A program made the position numbers and the translations under genes. The notes below the pieces were generated by a model that searched no databases, was not told the DNA's origin, and saw only the letters and a list, made by a program, of their open reading frames with translations. 64,000 nucleotides of DNA from Myxococcales bacterium (lineage in GTDB: Bacteria > Myxococcota_A > Polyangia > Polyangiales > Houyiibacteriaceae), in the NCBI GenBank assembly GCA_024640845.1, contig JAHEEE010000009.1:4052-68051 (forward strand), written 5' to 3'. Positions 44,937-54,025 of this stretch are shown here, piece after piece (position 1 is the stretch's first letter; every line of letters starts with the position of its first letter).

Positions 44937-46034
44937 TCAAGACAGCGCTATCCCGTCCTCCCCGATCTTGACGGCCAAACGCCGCGCTCCCCAGGTCCCC
45001 GCACGCGGCTCGAAGACACCCGCGCACGGCTCTCCACACTTGGGGCACGCGCCATCATCGAGATTCCAAGCCACGAGCTCATACCAGTTGCGCTCGATGA
45101 GCGGCGTTGCGCAACTCGCGCAATACGTGGTGTCGCCCTCTCGGTCGTGGACGTTGCCAAGGTACACATGTCGGACGCCTGCGCTCGTGGCGATGTTGCG
45201 CGCGCGCCGTAGCGTCGCTCTCGGGGTCGGTGGAACGTCGCGCATCTTGTAGTTGGGATGAAATGCGGAAAAGTGGAGCGGCACCGCGCCGCCGAGCTCC
45301 CGGACAATCCACTCCGCCATCCTGCGGATCGAGTCGTCGGAATCGTTGTAGCCAGGAATGAGCAGATTGGTGATTTCGAACCAAACGTCGGTCTCGTTGC
45401 GAAGGTAGCGCAGCGTTTCGAGAACCGGCGCAAGGCGACCACCGACAACCCGACGGTAAAAATCGTCATCGAACGCCTTCAGATCGACGTTCACCGCATC
45501 GATGAAGGAGAAGAGCTCCTTTCGCGGCTCTGGGTTGATGTGGCCGGCGGTGACGGCAATGGTGTGAAGCCCTCGCGCTTTGCAGGCGGCTGCCACATCG
45601 CGCGCGTACTCGAGAAAGATGACGGGATCGTTGTAGGTGAAGGCGACACTCCGGCACCCGAGGCGCTCCGCGGCTGTTACGATCGCATTGGGCCCGGCAG
45701 CCTCCGCTAGGGTATCCACGTCGCGGGATTTCGAAATGTCCCAGTTTTGGCAGAACTTGCACGTCAGGTTGCAACCGGCCGTCCCGAAAGACAGCACCGG
45801 TGTCCCCGGAAGGAAGTGGTGGAGTGGCTTCTTCTCGATCGGATCGACGCAGAACCCACTCGACCGCCCATAGCTCGTCATGACGACTTCGCCGCCTTCG
45901 CAAGCGCGGACGAAGCAGAGGCCATGTTGCCCCTCGCGTAGCTTGCATTCCCGCGGACAGAGCTCGCAGACCACCCGATCATCGTCTAGACGACGCCAAT
46001 ATGCGGTCCTCACAGTCGTCTGCGCCTTAGTCAT
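44937..46034 (-). CDS. amrS: AmmeMemoRadiSam system radical SAM enzyme
   Basis: A 365-residue radical SAM protein of the AmrS/PflA-like group. The iron-sulfur cysteines are in CNLTCKFCQN (C88, C92, C95). The N-terminal CELCPRECKLREGQHGLC and the C-terminal YCASC plus ACPKCGEPCAG add further cysteine pairs, the first being typical of the family. The VAFTYNDPVIFLEYARD and NVDLKAFDDDFYR segments are conserved. The family reaction is not firmly established. It is divergent from the Memo-domain gene, with an 80-base gap. Confidence 0.93.
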   Translation of the reverse strand: MTKAQTTVRTAYWRRLDDDRVVCELCPRECKLREGQHGLCFVRACEGGEVVMTSYGRSSGFCVDPIEKKPLHHFLPGTPVLSFGTAGCNLTCKFCQNWDISKSRDVDTLAEAAGPNAIVTAAERLGCRSVAFTYNDPVIFLEYARDVAAACKARGLHTIAVTAGHINPEPRKELFSFIDAVNVDLKAFDDDFYRRVVGGRLAPVLETLRYLRNETDVWFEITNLLIPGYNDSDDSIRRMAEWIVRELGGAVPLHFSAFHPNYKMRDVPPTPRATLRRARNIATSAGVRHVYLGNVHDREGDTTYCASCATPLIERNWYELVAWNLDDGACPKCGEPCAGVFEPRAGTWGARRLAVKIGEDGIALS

Positions 46035-46114
46035 CTATTCTAAGATGCGCACTCGCGGCAAGCCTGACAACCTCATCGCATTGACACGGGCGCAACCGTG
46101 CTCAGAGTCGGGAT

Positions 46115-46942
46115 GTGGCTACGGTTCGACCCCCGGCGGTTGCCGGTTCGTTTTATCCGGCAGACGCGCAATCCCTGCGCGCCGTCGTGGCTGAATACTT
46201 GCTCGAGGCATATGAGTCTTCTCCTCCAAAGCCTTCCAACGCGACCTGGCCGAAAGCTCTGATCGTACCCCACGCCGGCTACATGTACTCCGGGCTCGTC
46301 GCGGCGCGGGCGTATGCAACGCTCGAGCCTGGTGCGGACATCGTCCAACGAATCATCCTGATCGGACCGAGCCATCACGTGCCCTTCGAGGGCATCGCGC
46401 TTCCGAGCAACGCCGCGTTCGAGACGCCTCTCGGGCGCGTCCCCATCGACGAGACGTCGCGCCACCAGGCGCTCACCCTTCCCTTCGTGCATACGTTCGA
46501 CGACGCACACCACTGGGAACACTCACTCGAGGTGCAGCTCCCCTTCCTGCAGATCGTCCTCGGGACGTTTTCCGTGCTGCCGTTGGCGGTCGGGCGCGCG
46601 ACGCCGTCGCAAGTCCGCGCCGTCATCGACACACTCTGGGGTGGAGACGAAACCGTGCTCGTGATCAGCTCGGATTTGAGCCACTTCCACGACTACGAGA
46701 CCGCGAAGCGCATGGACACGGCGACTGCCAACGCCATCGAATCGCTCGATCCGGGGCGCATCGGCCGCGAAGATGCATGCGGCCGGACCGGCGTACAGGC
46801 GCTTCTCGGCGCGGCGCGAGAACGCTCGCTCATTCCGCAAACCCTCGACCTCCGGAGCTCTGGCGACACGGCCGGCGGCCGCGACGAGGTGGTCGGCTAT
46901 GGTGCGTGGGCGTTCACGGCCTCGAGGAACGGCTCGCCATAG
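46115..46942 (+). CDS. amrB: AmmeMemoRadiSam system Memo-domain protein
   Basis: A 275-residue Memo-family protein. The motifs RPPAVAGSFYPAD, VPHAGYMYSGLVAARAYA, IGPSHHVPFEGIALP and HSLEVQLPFLQIV are typical, with histidines placed as in the non-haem iron-like dioxygenase fold of the family. The start is GTG, and no strong ribosome binding site is seen. It is paired with the radical SAM gene in divergent orientation. The AMMECR1 part of the trio is not in the window. Its last 46 bases overlap the end of recQ on the other strand. Confidence 0.93.
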   Translation: MATVRPPAVAGSFYPADAQSLRAVVAEYLLEAYESSPPKPSNATWPKALIVPHAGYMYSGLVAARAYATLEPGADIVQRIILIGPSHHVPFEGIALPSNAAFETPLGRVPIDETSRHQALTLPFVHTFDDAHHWEHSLEVQLPFLQIVLGTFSVLPLAVGRATPSQVRAVIDTLWGGDETVLVISSDLSHFHDYETAKRMDTATANAIESLDPGRIGREDACGRTGVQALLGAARERSLIPQTLDLRSSGDTAGGRDEVVGYGAWAFTASRNGSP

Positions 46943-48789
46943 TTTGCGATTCGCGCGGGGCCCATCCCGTGAATTTGCGCGAGCGCCTCCATCGACGAGG
47001 GCCGGAACGCCGCAATCTCGAGGAGCGTTCGATCGTGGCACACGACGTAGGCCGGCACGCCCTTTTCACGCGCGATGTCGAGGCGCGTTTCGCGGAGGCG
47101 CTCGAAGAGCGACGGATCGACGTCATCGGGCAGCTCGTGCGTAGACCTGCTCCGCGCCGCCTTCCTTTCATGCGCGCGTCCCGCATCCGCCGGTGGAAGA
47201 AGCACCCGCACCGGCTCCTCGCCTTTCATGACGGCAACCCCGGCTGCCGTGAGGAAGGGAATCGGATACTCGCTCGTCGTAATGTCGACGAGGCCGGCGG
47301 TGATCAAGCGCCGAAGAAGCGCGAGGACCCATGCTTTCGGGTGGTCTTGGAGAAGCCCGTGTGTGCTCAAGCCAGTAAGACCCAAGCGGCGGATGCGTTC
47401 GTTGTCCGCCCCGTGCAGCATCTCTGCTACGGCAGTGAGCCCAGCCCGGCCGTGGTTCCGCGCGATGCCGGCCAGCGCCTTCCTCACGAGGATGGATTGC
47501 TCCCCGGAGACACCGGACGAGGCGCTCTCCTCCCCTACCTGCTCGAGGCGCTCGCACACGTCGCAATGACCGCACCCACCAAGCGTTTCTTGCTCGTCGC
47601 CGAAATAACGAAGAATGAAGTCGTGTCGGCAGCTTCCGGCTTCCACGTAGCGCATCAGGTCGAGAAACAGCCGCCATTGCTGTTGAACGTGATCGGGGTC
47701 GCTCGCACCGTCGCCACTGAAGCCGATCAGACGACGGCGTAGCCCGAGGTCGCCCGAGCTGGTGAGCAGCAGACCGTGGGCAGGTTGCCCATCGCGCCCC
47801 GCGCGACCGACTTCCTGGTAGTACGCCTCGACCGAGCCCGGTGCCTGTACGTGCACGACAGTGCGAAGGTCCGCCCTGTCGATGCCCATCCCAAATGCGT
47901 TGGTTGCGACGACGACGTCGAGCGAGCGCTCGGCAAAGCGACGGTTGACTTGCTCGCGGACACTCGCTGACAAGCCGGCATGGTAGGCCGCCGCTCGCCA
48001 ACCCGCCTTCGCCACCGCTTCGGCAACTCTTTCGGTATTCCGTCGGGTCGCGGCATAGACAATGGCGCCGCCTCGCGGGTTTGCCGGCTCACCGAGCGCA
48101 TCACGGAGCGCGCCCAGCATGAGCTTGCGGCGATCGGCCGAGCTATCACTCTCGATGACCGCCAGGTGGAGATTCGGGCGCGAGAAGCCGCGGAGGATTA
48201 CTGCGCTGCGGTCCGCGTCGAGCCCCAGGCGAGCCTGTATCTCGCGACGAACGATCGGCGTTGCGGTTGCGGTGCAGGCGAGCACTCGCGGCGGCTGGAG
48301 GCGCTCCAACACTTCGCCAAGTCGCAGATACGAAGGCCGGAAGTCGTGCCCCCATTGGGAGATGCAATGCGCTTCGTCAATCGCGACCAGGGGCGGCCGG
48401 AGCTGCGCCAGCCGTTCGACCAACCAGCCCGACTCCAATCGCTCCGGGGCGACGTAGACTAGTTGGTAGCGGCCCTCGGCGAGCGCCTGCTCCCGGCTTT
48501 GGAGCTCCTCCGGTCCGAGGGTCGACGCCAGGTAGGTCGCGTTGATTCCCCGCTCCGTGAGCGCGCGAACCTGATCCTCCATCAGCGCGATCAGCGGGGA
48601 GATGACGATCGAAGTACCCTGAAGCACGGAGGCCGGAAGCTGATAACAGAGCGACTTGCCGCCCCCTGTCGGCGCGATGACGATGACCCTGCCCGGCCCT
48701 TCGAGCAGCGCCTCGATGGCTTCACGCTGCCAAGGGCGGAACGCGGAGAGCCCGAAGCGCTCCCGCAGTGCTACATCAATTTCGCTCAT
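46897..48789 (-). CDS. recQ: ATP-dependent DNA helicase RecQ
   Basis: RecQ unwinds DNA 3' to 5' in recombination and fork repair. Walker A is in APTGGGKSLCYQLP, the DEAH-type Walker B is in VAIDEAHCISQWGHDFRP, and the second helicase lobe ends with VGRAGRDGQ. A four-cysteine zinc-binding domain is in CRHDFILRYFGDEQ...CGHCDVC. The C-terminal HRDC domain (MEALAQIHGMGPARIANYGE) is present. The ATG at 48789 is preferred for the AAGGA seven bases upstream; an ATG at 48813 has no ribosome binding site. About 630 residues. Confidence 0.96.
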   Translation of the reverse strand: MSEIDVALRERFGLSAFRPWQREAIEALLEGPGRVIVIAPTGGGKSLCYQLPASVLQGTSIVISPLIALMEDQVRALTERGINATYLASTLGPEELQSREQALAEGRYQLVYVAPERLESGWLVERLAQLRPPLVAIDEAHCISQWGHDFRPSYLRLGEVLERLQPPRVLACTATATPIVRREIQARLGLDADRSAVILRGFSRPNLHLAVIESDSSADRRKLMLGALRDALGEPANPRGGAIVYAATRRNTERVAEAVAKAGWRAAAYHAGLSASVREQVNRRFAERSLDVVVATNAFGMGIDRADLRTVVHVQAPGSVEAYYQEVGRAGRDGQPAHGLLLTSSGDLGLRRRLIGFSGDGASDPDHVQQQWRLFLDLMRYVEAGSCRHDFILRYFGDEQETLGGCGHCDVCERLEQVGEESASSGVSGEQSILVRKALAGIARNHGRAGLTAVAEMLHGADNERIRRLGLTGLSTHGLLQDHPKAWVLALLRRLITAGLVDITTSEYPIPFLTAAGVAVMKGEEPVRVLLPPADAGRAHERKAARSRSTHELPDDVDPSLFERLRETRLDIAREKGVPAYVVCHDRTLLEIAAFRPSSMEALAQIHGMGPARIANYGEPFLEAVNAHAP

Positions 48790-48825
48790 CCCCCGTTCCT
48801 TGCCTGAAGCCATCGACCAAACCGG

Positions 48826-49590
48826 TCAAGAGTTGCGCAGCCACTCCTCGATCCAGCCGGCGACCTCGGCCGGTCGTTCCATCACGAACATATGCCCGGC
48901 GCCCTCGATCACGTGCAACTCGTGGTCCGCAATCCCGTTTGCCATGAATTCGGCGTACTTCAGAGGTGTCAGCGCGTCCCTGGTTCCGACGACGATCAAC
49001 GCCGGCACCTGGATTGTGCCGATTTCGCTCATCCGATCGAAAGCATCTGCGGCGCGCCAATCCGCTCCCCCCGTTTCGATCGGCGTGAGCTCTCGATCGC
49101 GCGAGGCCTTGTCGATCAGCGCCGGGTCGGTGCCCTGCTCGTAGAGCCCTGGCGGCAGAGGCGGAATCTTCTGCCCGGTGGCGGCTGCCTGCTCGAAGAG
49201 CTGAAGGATCATCGGATGAACACGAAGGCGCGCTCCGGTAGCGAGAAGCACGAGACTCTCGAGCCTCGGCGGGGCTCGAAGCGCGTGCTCGATCGCCACC
49301 GCTCCGCCGAGCGAGTGCCCGACGACCACGTACTCGCCCGCCACCTCCGCCTCGACGAAGCGCGCGAGAAATGTCTCCATCTCCGCGACGGTGCGAAGCG
49401 GCGACCCATCGGTGCCCGCGCGCCCCGGCATGTTGATCGCATAGCGATCGTGGCCATGCAGCGAGTCGAGAAGCCCATCGTAGACGTGGTGGTTGTCGGC
49501 CGAGCCGTGGATGCACACGAGGGCCGGCCCAGGCCCGGTCTCGTGGCGGAAGGTCACGGTGGCTCCGTCGATCTGCCGCGACGCTACCAA
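48826..49590 (-). CDS. Alpha/beta hydrolase
   Basis: A 254-residue hydrolase. The nucleophile elbow is GHSLGG, and the acid and histidine of the triad are in VGTRDALTP and GAGHMFVMERP. The oxyanion HG appears in CIHGSADNH. The substrate is unknown; the closest broad groups are esterases and menaquinone-type hydrolases. The proposed TTG start at 49590 overlaps the stop of the upstream methyltransferase gene. It is 36 bases from recQ. Confidence 0.87.
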   Translation of the reverse strand: MVASRQIDGATVTFRHETGPGPALVCIHGSADNHHVYDGLLDSLHGHDRYAINMPGRAGTDGSPLRTVAEMETFLARFVEAEVAGEYVVVGHSLGGAVAIEHALRAPPRLESLVLLATGARLRVHPMILQLFEQAAATGQKIPPLPPGLYEQGTDPALIDKASRDRELTPIETGGADWRAADAFDRMSEIGTIQVPALIVVGTRDALTPLKYAEFMANGIADHELHVIEGAGHMFVMERPAEVAGWIEEWLRNS

Positions 49591-50432
49591 AGCGCCATGT
49601 CCTCGCTCGCGCTGGCAAGGGCAATCGCTTGAAAACGGAAGAAGCGCTCGCGCGCGTACGTACCGGTGTACTCCAACGCGAGCTCGTCGAACGACACGGT
49701 CCTGAGGAACCGATACCCCGACTCCGCCATCAACGGCGTCGGATCGTCGATTCCAAACCGCATCGGTTCGCCCAGCTCCTCGATGATGTCCTTCATCGCC
49801 CGGTCCTCGGGTCTCAGTCGGGGGCTCGATCTCGCCATCTTGGTGTTGAGGTAGTCAAACACCAGGAGTGACCTCGGGTCGAGCTCGGTCGCGATTCGCT
49901 CGAGGGTTGCGCGCGCGGCCGACTCGGCGAGGTAGTAGATGACGCCTTCCCAGACGAGGCAGGCGGGTCGCCGGCGGTCGAAACCGGCGGAGGTGAGCCG
50001 TTCCACGAAGTCGTGGCGCTCGAAGTCGCAAGCTACGAAGCTCGCTGCGTCCATCGGATAGCCACCAAACCTCGAAAGCCTCTCACGTTTGTCGAGCTGG
50101 CTCGCAGGCTGGTCTACCTCGAAAAAGCGGACCCCTTCGCGGCCGAGCCTCGCCGCCCGGGTGTCGAGCCCAGCCCCCAGGATGACGACCTGGTCGATTC
50201 CGCGTTCGAGCGCGCGGAGCACACAGTCGTCGATGTACCGCGTGCGCAGCCCCATCCAGAGCTCCATCGACGGCGAGTGCTCATCCCATCGGCGGGACAG
50301 GGCTTCCCCTTCGGGTCCCGCCAGTCGGAGCGCCCACGGGTCGCTGCAGATCGACTGGGCTCCGGCCGATGCGCGGCCGCGGTACGCGGCGACCATGATC
50401 GCCGTCAGGCTGGCCGCGCGCGCCTCGGACAC
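49584..50432 (-). CDS. SAM-dependent methyltransferase, leucine carboxyl methyltransferase (PPM1) family
   Basis: A 282-residue methyltransferase. VVILGAGLDTRAARL is the S-adenosylmethionine site with the AGLDTR signature of the LCMT/PPM1 family, and VWEGVIYYLAE is another family motif. The GTG at 50432 starts VSEARAASLT, as is usual for the family; it lies two bases after nuoI. Longer starts overlap nuoI in another frame and were rejected. The target is unknown. It may be carried on the nuo transcript. Confidence 0.85.
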   Translation of the reverse strand: MSEARAASLTAIMVAAYRGRASAGAQSICSDPWALRLAGPEGEALSRRWDEHSPSMELWMGLRTRYIDDCVLRALERGIDQVVILGAGLDTRAARLGREGVRFFEVDQPASQLDKRERLSRFGGYPMDAASFVACDFERHDFVERLTSAGFDRRRPACLVWEGVIYYLAESAARATLERIATELDPRSLLVFDYLNTKMARSSPRLRPEDRAMKDIIEELGEPMRFGIDDPTPLMAESGYRFLRTVSFDELALEYTGTYARERFFRFQAIALASASEDMALW

Positions 50433-50434
50433 GC

Positions 50435-51028
50435 CTAGTGCCCGTGCTCCCGGTCGACGCCCGGATGCGTCGGATCGCCCGGTTCGTGACGTGGGTTGGC
50501 GGTTAGATAGGTCCCGTCCCGCCCTGGAATCGAGAGCAGCATCTCTTTGTCGTAGAGGAAATGCTCGCGGTGGGTCGAGGGGGGCATGTGCATCCCGGTG
50601 TCCATGCGGATGGCGTCGCACGGGCAGGCTTCGACGCAGTAGCCGCAGAAGATGCAGCGAAGCTCGTCAATGACGAAGACCGACGGATAGCGCTCGTAGC
50701 CATAGCGTGGGTCGTCTGGCTCGTACTCGGCCGGTTCGATGTAGATGCACTGCGCGGGGCACGCCGTGCTGCAGCAAAGGCAGGCGACGCAGCGGGGAGA
50801 GCCATCGGTACGCTGCGTCAGGCGATGGATACCACGGAAGCGCTCCGGGTACTCGATCTTCTCCTCGGGGTACCTGACCGTCGCGATTTCCTTCTTGGCT
50901 TTGGGCGCAAAGGTGTTCCGGAAGAAACGCCCGGCTGCGAAGGTGAGGCCCTTCGCGATCTCGGGCAGGTACACCTGCTCGGCGACCGTGCGGCCTGGCT
51001 TCTTGATGACTTTGACTTCGACTGCCAT
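50435..51028 (-). CDS. nuoI: NADH-quinone oxidoreductase subunit I
   Basis: NuoI carries two 4Fe-4S clusters that connect the peripheral arm to the quinone site of complex I. Both ferredoxin motifs are present: CVACLCCSTACP and CIFCGYCVEACP. The N-terminal hydrophobic helix and the RGIHRL segment are typical. The 197 residues include a longer C-terminal tail rich in His and Pro. GAGG lies five bases before the ATG. Confidence 0.96.
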   Translation of the reverse strand: MAVEVKVIKKPGRTVAEQVYLPEIAKGLTFAAGRFFRNTFAPKAKKEIATVRYPEEKIEYPERFRGIHRLTQRTDGSPRCVACLCCSTACPAQCIYIEPAEYEPDDPRYGYERYPSVFVIDELRCIFCGYCVEACPCDAIRMDTGMHMPPSTHREHFLYDKEMLLSIPGRDGTYLTANPRHEPGDPTHPGVDREHGH

Positions 51029-51035
51029 GCGAACC

Positions 51036-52451
51036 TCAGAAAATCTTCTCGAAAAACGCGATCCAGCCGTCAGCCCACCCGGACAGGATGAACGCGCCCA
51101 TCACGAAAATGTTGAGCAGCGACACCGGAAGGAGCCCCTTCCAGCAAAGCGACATGAGCTGGTCATACCGAAATCGCGGGAGGGACCAGCGAATCATGAG
51201 CTGAAACCAGATCAGCACGATGATCTTGAAAAGGAAGACCAGGACTTGGATGACGATGACCAGCCAGTGGGGGAGAGGCACTGGGTAGCTGGCGGCGACG
51301 AAGGGAAAGGAGAATTCGAAGCCATCTCGGAAAAGATACGGTACGTCCCAGCCCCCGAGAAACAGGACCGACGCGATGGCTGCCAGTGAAACGACCTCGA
51401 GGAACTCGCCCATGAAGAACATGCCGAACTTCATGCCTGAATACTCGGTGAGGTATCCGCCGACGAGCTCGCTCTCGCCCTCCGGAAGGTCGAAGGGGAC
51501 GCGCTTGGTCTCCGCGATCGATGCGACGAAGAAGTTGATGGCGCCAAGCGTGAGCGGAGGAACGAAGATGCCCCACATGTGCTCGTGCTGCCACATCGCC
51601 ATGTCCTCGAGCCGAAGGGACGCGTAGAGCATGAAGGCTGGGACCAGTGTCAGGCCGATCACGACCTCGTAGCTCACCATCTGGCTGGCCGCGCGAATGC
51701 CGCCGAGCAACGAGTACTTGTTGTCGGACGCATACCCCGCAACTGCGGCACCGATGATGCCTGTGCTTGCGATGGCGAAGATGAAGAGGATGCCGACGTT
51801 GATGCTCGCCACTTGCATCGGGATCGCCGGCCCGGAAAGCTCGCCCGTGCGGGGCAGCACCTCGTTGAGGTGCTCGAGGTGCAACGTACTCGCGAACGGG
51901 ATGACCGCGAACGCCGCGATTGCCGGGACCAGGGCGATGATCGGACCGGCCGAAAATAGGAGCTTGTCAGACTTCGGAGGAACGAAGTCTTCTTTGAAGA
52001 TGAACTTGAGCGCGTCGGCCACCGGGTGGAGGAGGCCGATCAACATGATCTTGCCCTGGTTGCCTACGATCATCGTGTGCACGCCGTAGCCAGCGCGAAG
52101 CAGCACGGACGCGAGGCCGAAGCCAATGAGGCCTTTCGTCAGATCCGCGGTGGAAATCGGGAGCGGGTTGCTGCCTTTGATCGTGATGAACGTGAGGGCA
52201 ACGAGGGCCACGATTGCGACGACCCCAGTGAGGGCAGCAAGGCGCCAAAGCGGCAGGCGGGCTCGGTCGAGCAGTGCTACGGCGCCGGGCGGAAGCACGA
52301 GAGCCGCGCGGGATGGACCAAGGCGGTCCTGGATCATCGCGCTCTGCCGGCGCTCGGCCCAAATCAGAATCGGTGCAAACGCGCCAACCGTGATCAGCAA
52401 GACAAAGAGAATCTTCAGAACCGAAGAGACGAGCAGGAGTCCCGTCGTCAT
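51036..52451 (-). CDS. nuoH: NADH-quinone oxidoreductase subunit H with an N-terminal insertion
   Basis: NuoH is the membrane subunit forming part of the quinone chamber. Typical motifs are WAERRQSAMIQDRLGP, GLLHPVADALKFIFKED, ETKRVPFDLPEGESELVGG and the following amphipathic helix. The protein has 471 residues against roughly 325-430 usually. The extra part is mainly an insertion of about 85-90 residues between RLGPSRA (45-49) and GLLHPVADALK (139-149), with two hydrophobic segments near 71-93 and 104-124. No frameshift is needed. The gene overlaps nuoG by four bases (ATGA). Confidence 0.95.
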   Translation of the reverse strand: MTTGLLLVSSVLKILFVLLITVGAFAPILIWAERRQSAMIQDRLGPSRAALVLPPGAVALLDRARLPLWRLAALTGVVAIVALVALTFITIKGSNPLPISTADLTKGLIGFGLASVLLRAGYGVHTMIVGNQGKIMLIGLLHPVADALKFIFKEDFVPPKSDKLLFSAGPIIALVPAIAAFAVIPFASTLHLEHLNEVLPRTGELSGPAIPMQVASINVGILFIFAIASTGIIGAAVAGYASDNKYSLLGGIRAASQMVSYEVVIGLTLVPAFMLYASLRLEDMAMWQHEHMWGIFVPPLTLGAINFFVASIAETKRVPFDLPEGESELVGGYLTEYSGMKFGMFFMGEFLEVVSLAAIASVLFLGGWDVPYLFRDGFEFSFPFVAASYPVPLPHWLVIVIQVLVFLFKIIVLIWFQLMIRWSLPRFRYDQLMSLCWKGLLPVSLLNIFVMGAFILSGWADGWIAFFEKIF

Positions 52452-54022
52452 TGCGCCGCCTCCGCCGCATCGCTGAGACCCTTGCGAAGGCCTTCGAGAT
52501 CCGTGAAGCCTAGGTCCTTGCCGAGCGCCTGGGCGAGATCAGCGATGGTCTTCCAGGCCGGTTCGATCTCAGCCGGGGCAGAAAGCACCCCTCGAAACGC
52601 TTGCGCCATGCCTTTTTCGTTGATGAAGCTGCCTTCGATTTCAAAGATGTCCGCAACGGGAACCACGACCTCGGCCGCGGCCGGAAGGGCGCCGATGTGG
52701 CTGGTGAGCGACACGAAGCCGTCGAGAGCCGTCAGCGGCGCGAGCTCTTCGAGCCTCTCGGCGCTCGCCCAACCGAGGGCCAACACACCTTGCACCTCGC
52801 CGCCGAGCACGTCCTCGATGAGCTTGCGTACCGGTTGCAGCGTCGTCCCGCCCGCAGCTTGGGTGGCGCCGGCTCTGTTCGGGTTGTTGTCGTCGCTTCG
52901 GAGGATGTCGTCGCCTTCCCAGCCGCCAAGCGCACCGAGGTAGAGCCTTTCGGCGCCGAGCGCGGACGCAAGCTTCGCGAGGGCGAGGTTGTCCTCGGTC
53001 GTGTGTTGCGCGCTCAGTACGACTGCCAGCTTCGAAGGCTGGACGCCTTGCAGTTTTTCGGCAGCGAGGGCAATCGCCTCGCGCTCACCAAGAGGGAGAC
53101 GGTCGTCCCCTCGCCCCCTGGTCGGCGTGAGGACCCGGTCGGTGGAGTGCCGTGTGTACGTCATCATGCCGTCGTCACACATCCAGAACTGGTTGACGTC
53201 GGCGTTATCGCGCGGGCGAAGACGATAGACCTTGCCGTAACGGGGGTCGTAATCGATATGCGTGTTGCAGCCGGTGGCGCAGCCCGTGCAAACGCCCTCC
53301 CCGGACTTTAGAAACCAGACACGCGCCTTGAAGCGAAAGTCGCTGCTCGTGAGTGCTCCGACGGGACACACGTGCTCGGTCATTAGCGTGTATCTGTGGT
53401 CGAGCTCTCGGCCGGGCGCGAGAACGATTTCGTTCTTGTTGCCGCGCTCCCGCATGTCGAGAACGTGATCCTTTGCAACCTCGTCACAAACCCGGATGCA
53501 GCGCGTGCACATGATGCAGCGCTCTGCGTCATAGACGATGGTCGGCCCGAAACGAACGCCCTTCGGCTTGTGTACGGGCTCGGTGAGCTTTCGCTTCAGG
53601 GTGCCTTGATGCTCGTAGTAGTAGTCCTGAAGCTTGCACTCGCCCGCCTGGTCGCAAATAGGGCAGTCGACCGGGTGATTGAGCAACAGGAACTCCTGCA
53701 CGGATGCTTGCGCAGTCTTGACCTCTTCGTTCGTGGACGAGACGACCATGTCCTCGGCAGCGGCGAGCTGGCAGGCCGGCTGAAGCTTCGGCTTGGTCGA
53801 TGGGACGTATTCGCCTTTCGCCTCGTCGAACGTGAGCTGCGGCATGGCCATTTGCCGGCCGCTCTCGACGTGGACGAGACACATGCGGCAGTTCGCGGCA
53901 ACCGAGAGCCCGGGGTGCCAGCAGTAGTGCGGGATCTCGATCCCCTCGCGCCACGCAGCCTGCATGACAGTCTCGCCAGGCTCGAACACAATCTCTTTTC
54001 CATCTAATGTGAACTTAGGCAT
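52448..54022 (-). CDS. nuoG: NADH-quinone oxidoreductase subunit G, short form
   Basis: NuoG carries iron-sulfur clusters that pass electrons from NuoF. It has an N-terminal 2Fe-2S ferredoxin domain (HYCWHPGLSVAANCRMCLVH), a His-Cys 4Fe-4S motif (HPVDCPICDQAGECKLQD), further cluster motifs (CIMCTRCIRVCDEV, CPVGAL) and a bisMGD-type domain entered at CTGCATGCN. At 524 residues it is much shorter than the roughly 900 of E. coli NuoG, because the C-terminal molybdopterin-like part is reduced. The length is in the range of complexes that use a smaller G subunit. It begins three bases after nuoD. Confidence 0.93.
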   Translation of the reverse strand: MPKFTLDGKEIVFEPGETVMQAAWREGIEIPHYCWHPGLSVAANCRMCLVHVESGRQMAMPQLTFDEAKGEYVPSTKPKLQPACQLAAAEDMVVSSTNEEVKTAQASVQEFLLLNHPVDCPICDQAGECKLQDYYYEHQGTLKRKLTEPVHKPKGVRFGPTIVYDAERCIMCTRCIRVCDEVAKDHVLDMRERGNKNEIVLAPGRELDHRYTLMTEHVCPVGALTSSDFRFKARVWFLKSGEGVCTGCATGCNTHIDYDPRYGKVYRLRPRDNADVNQFWMCDDGMMTYTRHSTDRVLTPTRGRGDDRLPLGEREAIALAAEKLQGVQPSKLAVVLSAQHTTEDNLALAKLASALGAERLYLGALGGWEGDDILRSDDNNPNRAGATQAAGGTTLQPVRKLIEDVLGGEVQGVLALGWASAERLEELAPLTALDGFVSLTSHIGALPAAAEVVVPVADIFEIEGSFINEKGMAQAFRGVLSAPAEIEPAWKTIADLAQALGKDLGFTDLEGLRKGLSDAAEAAQ

Positions 54023-54025
54023 CGC

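Noticed and set aside
50433-50621. N-terminal extension of the methyltransferase into nuoI
   Set aside because: It reads nuoI in another frame; the GTG at 50432 begins the usual family N-terminus.
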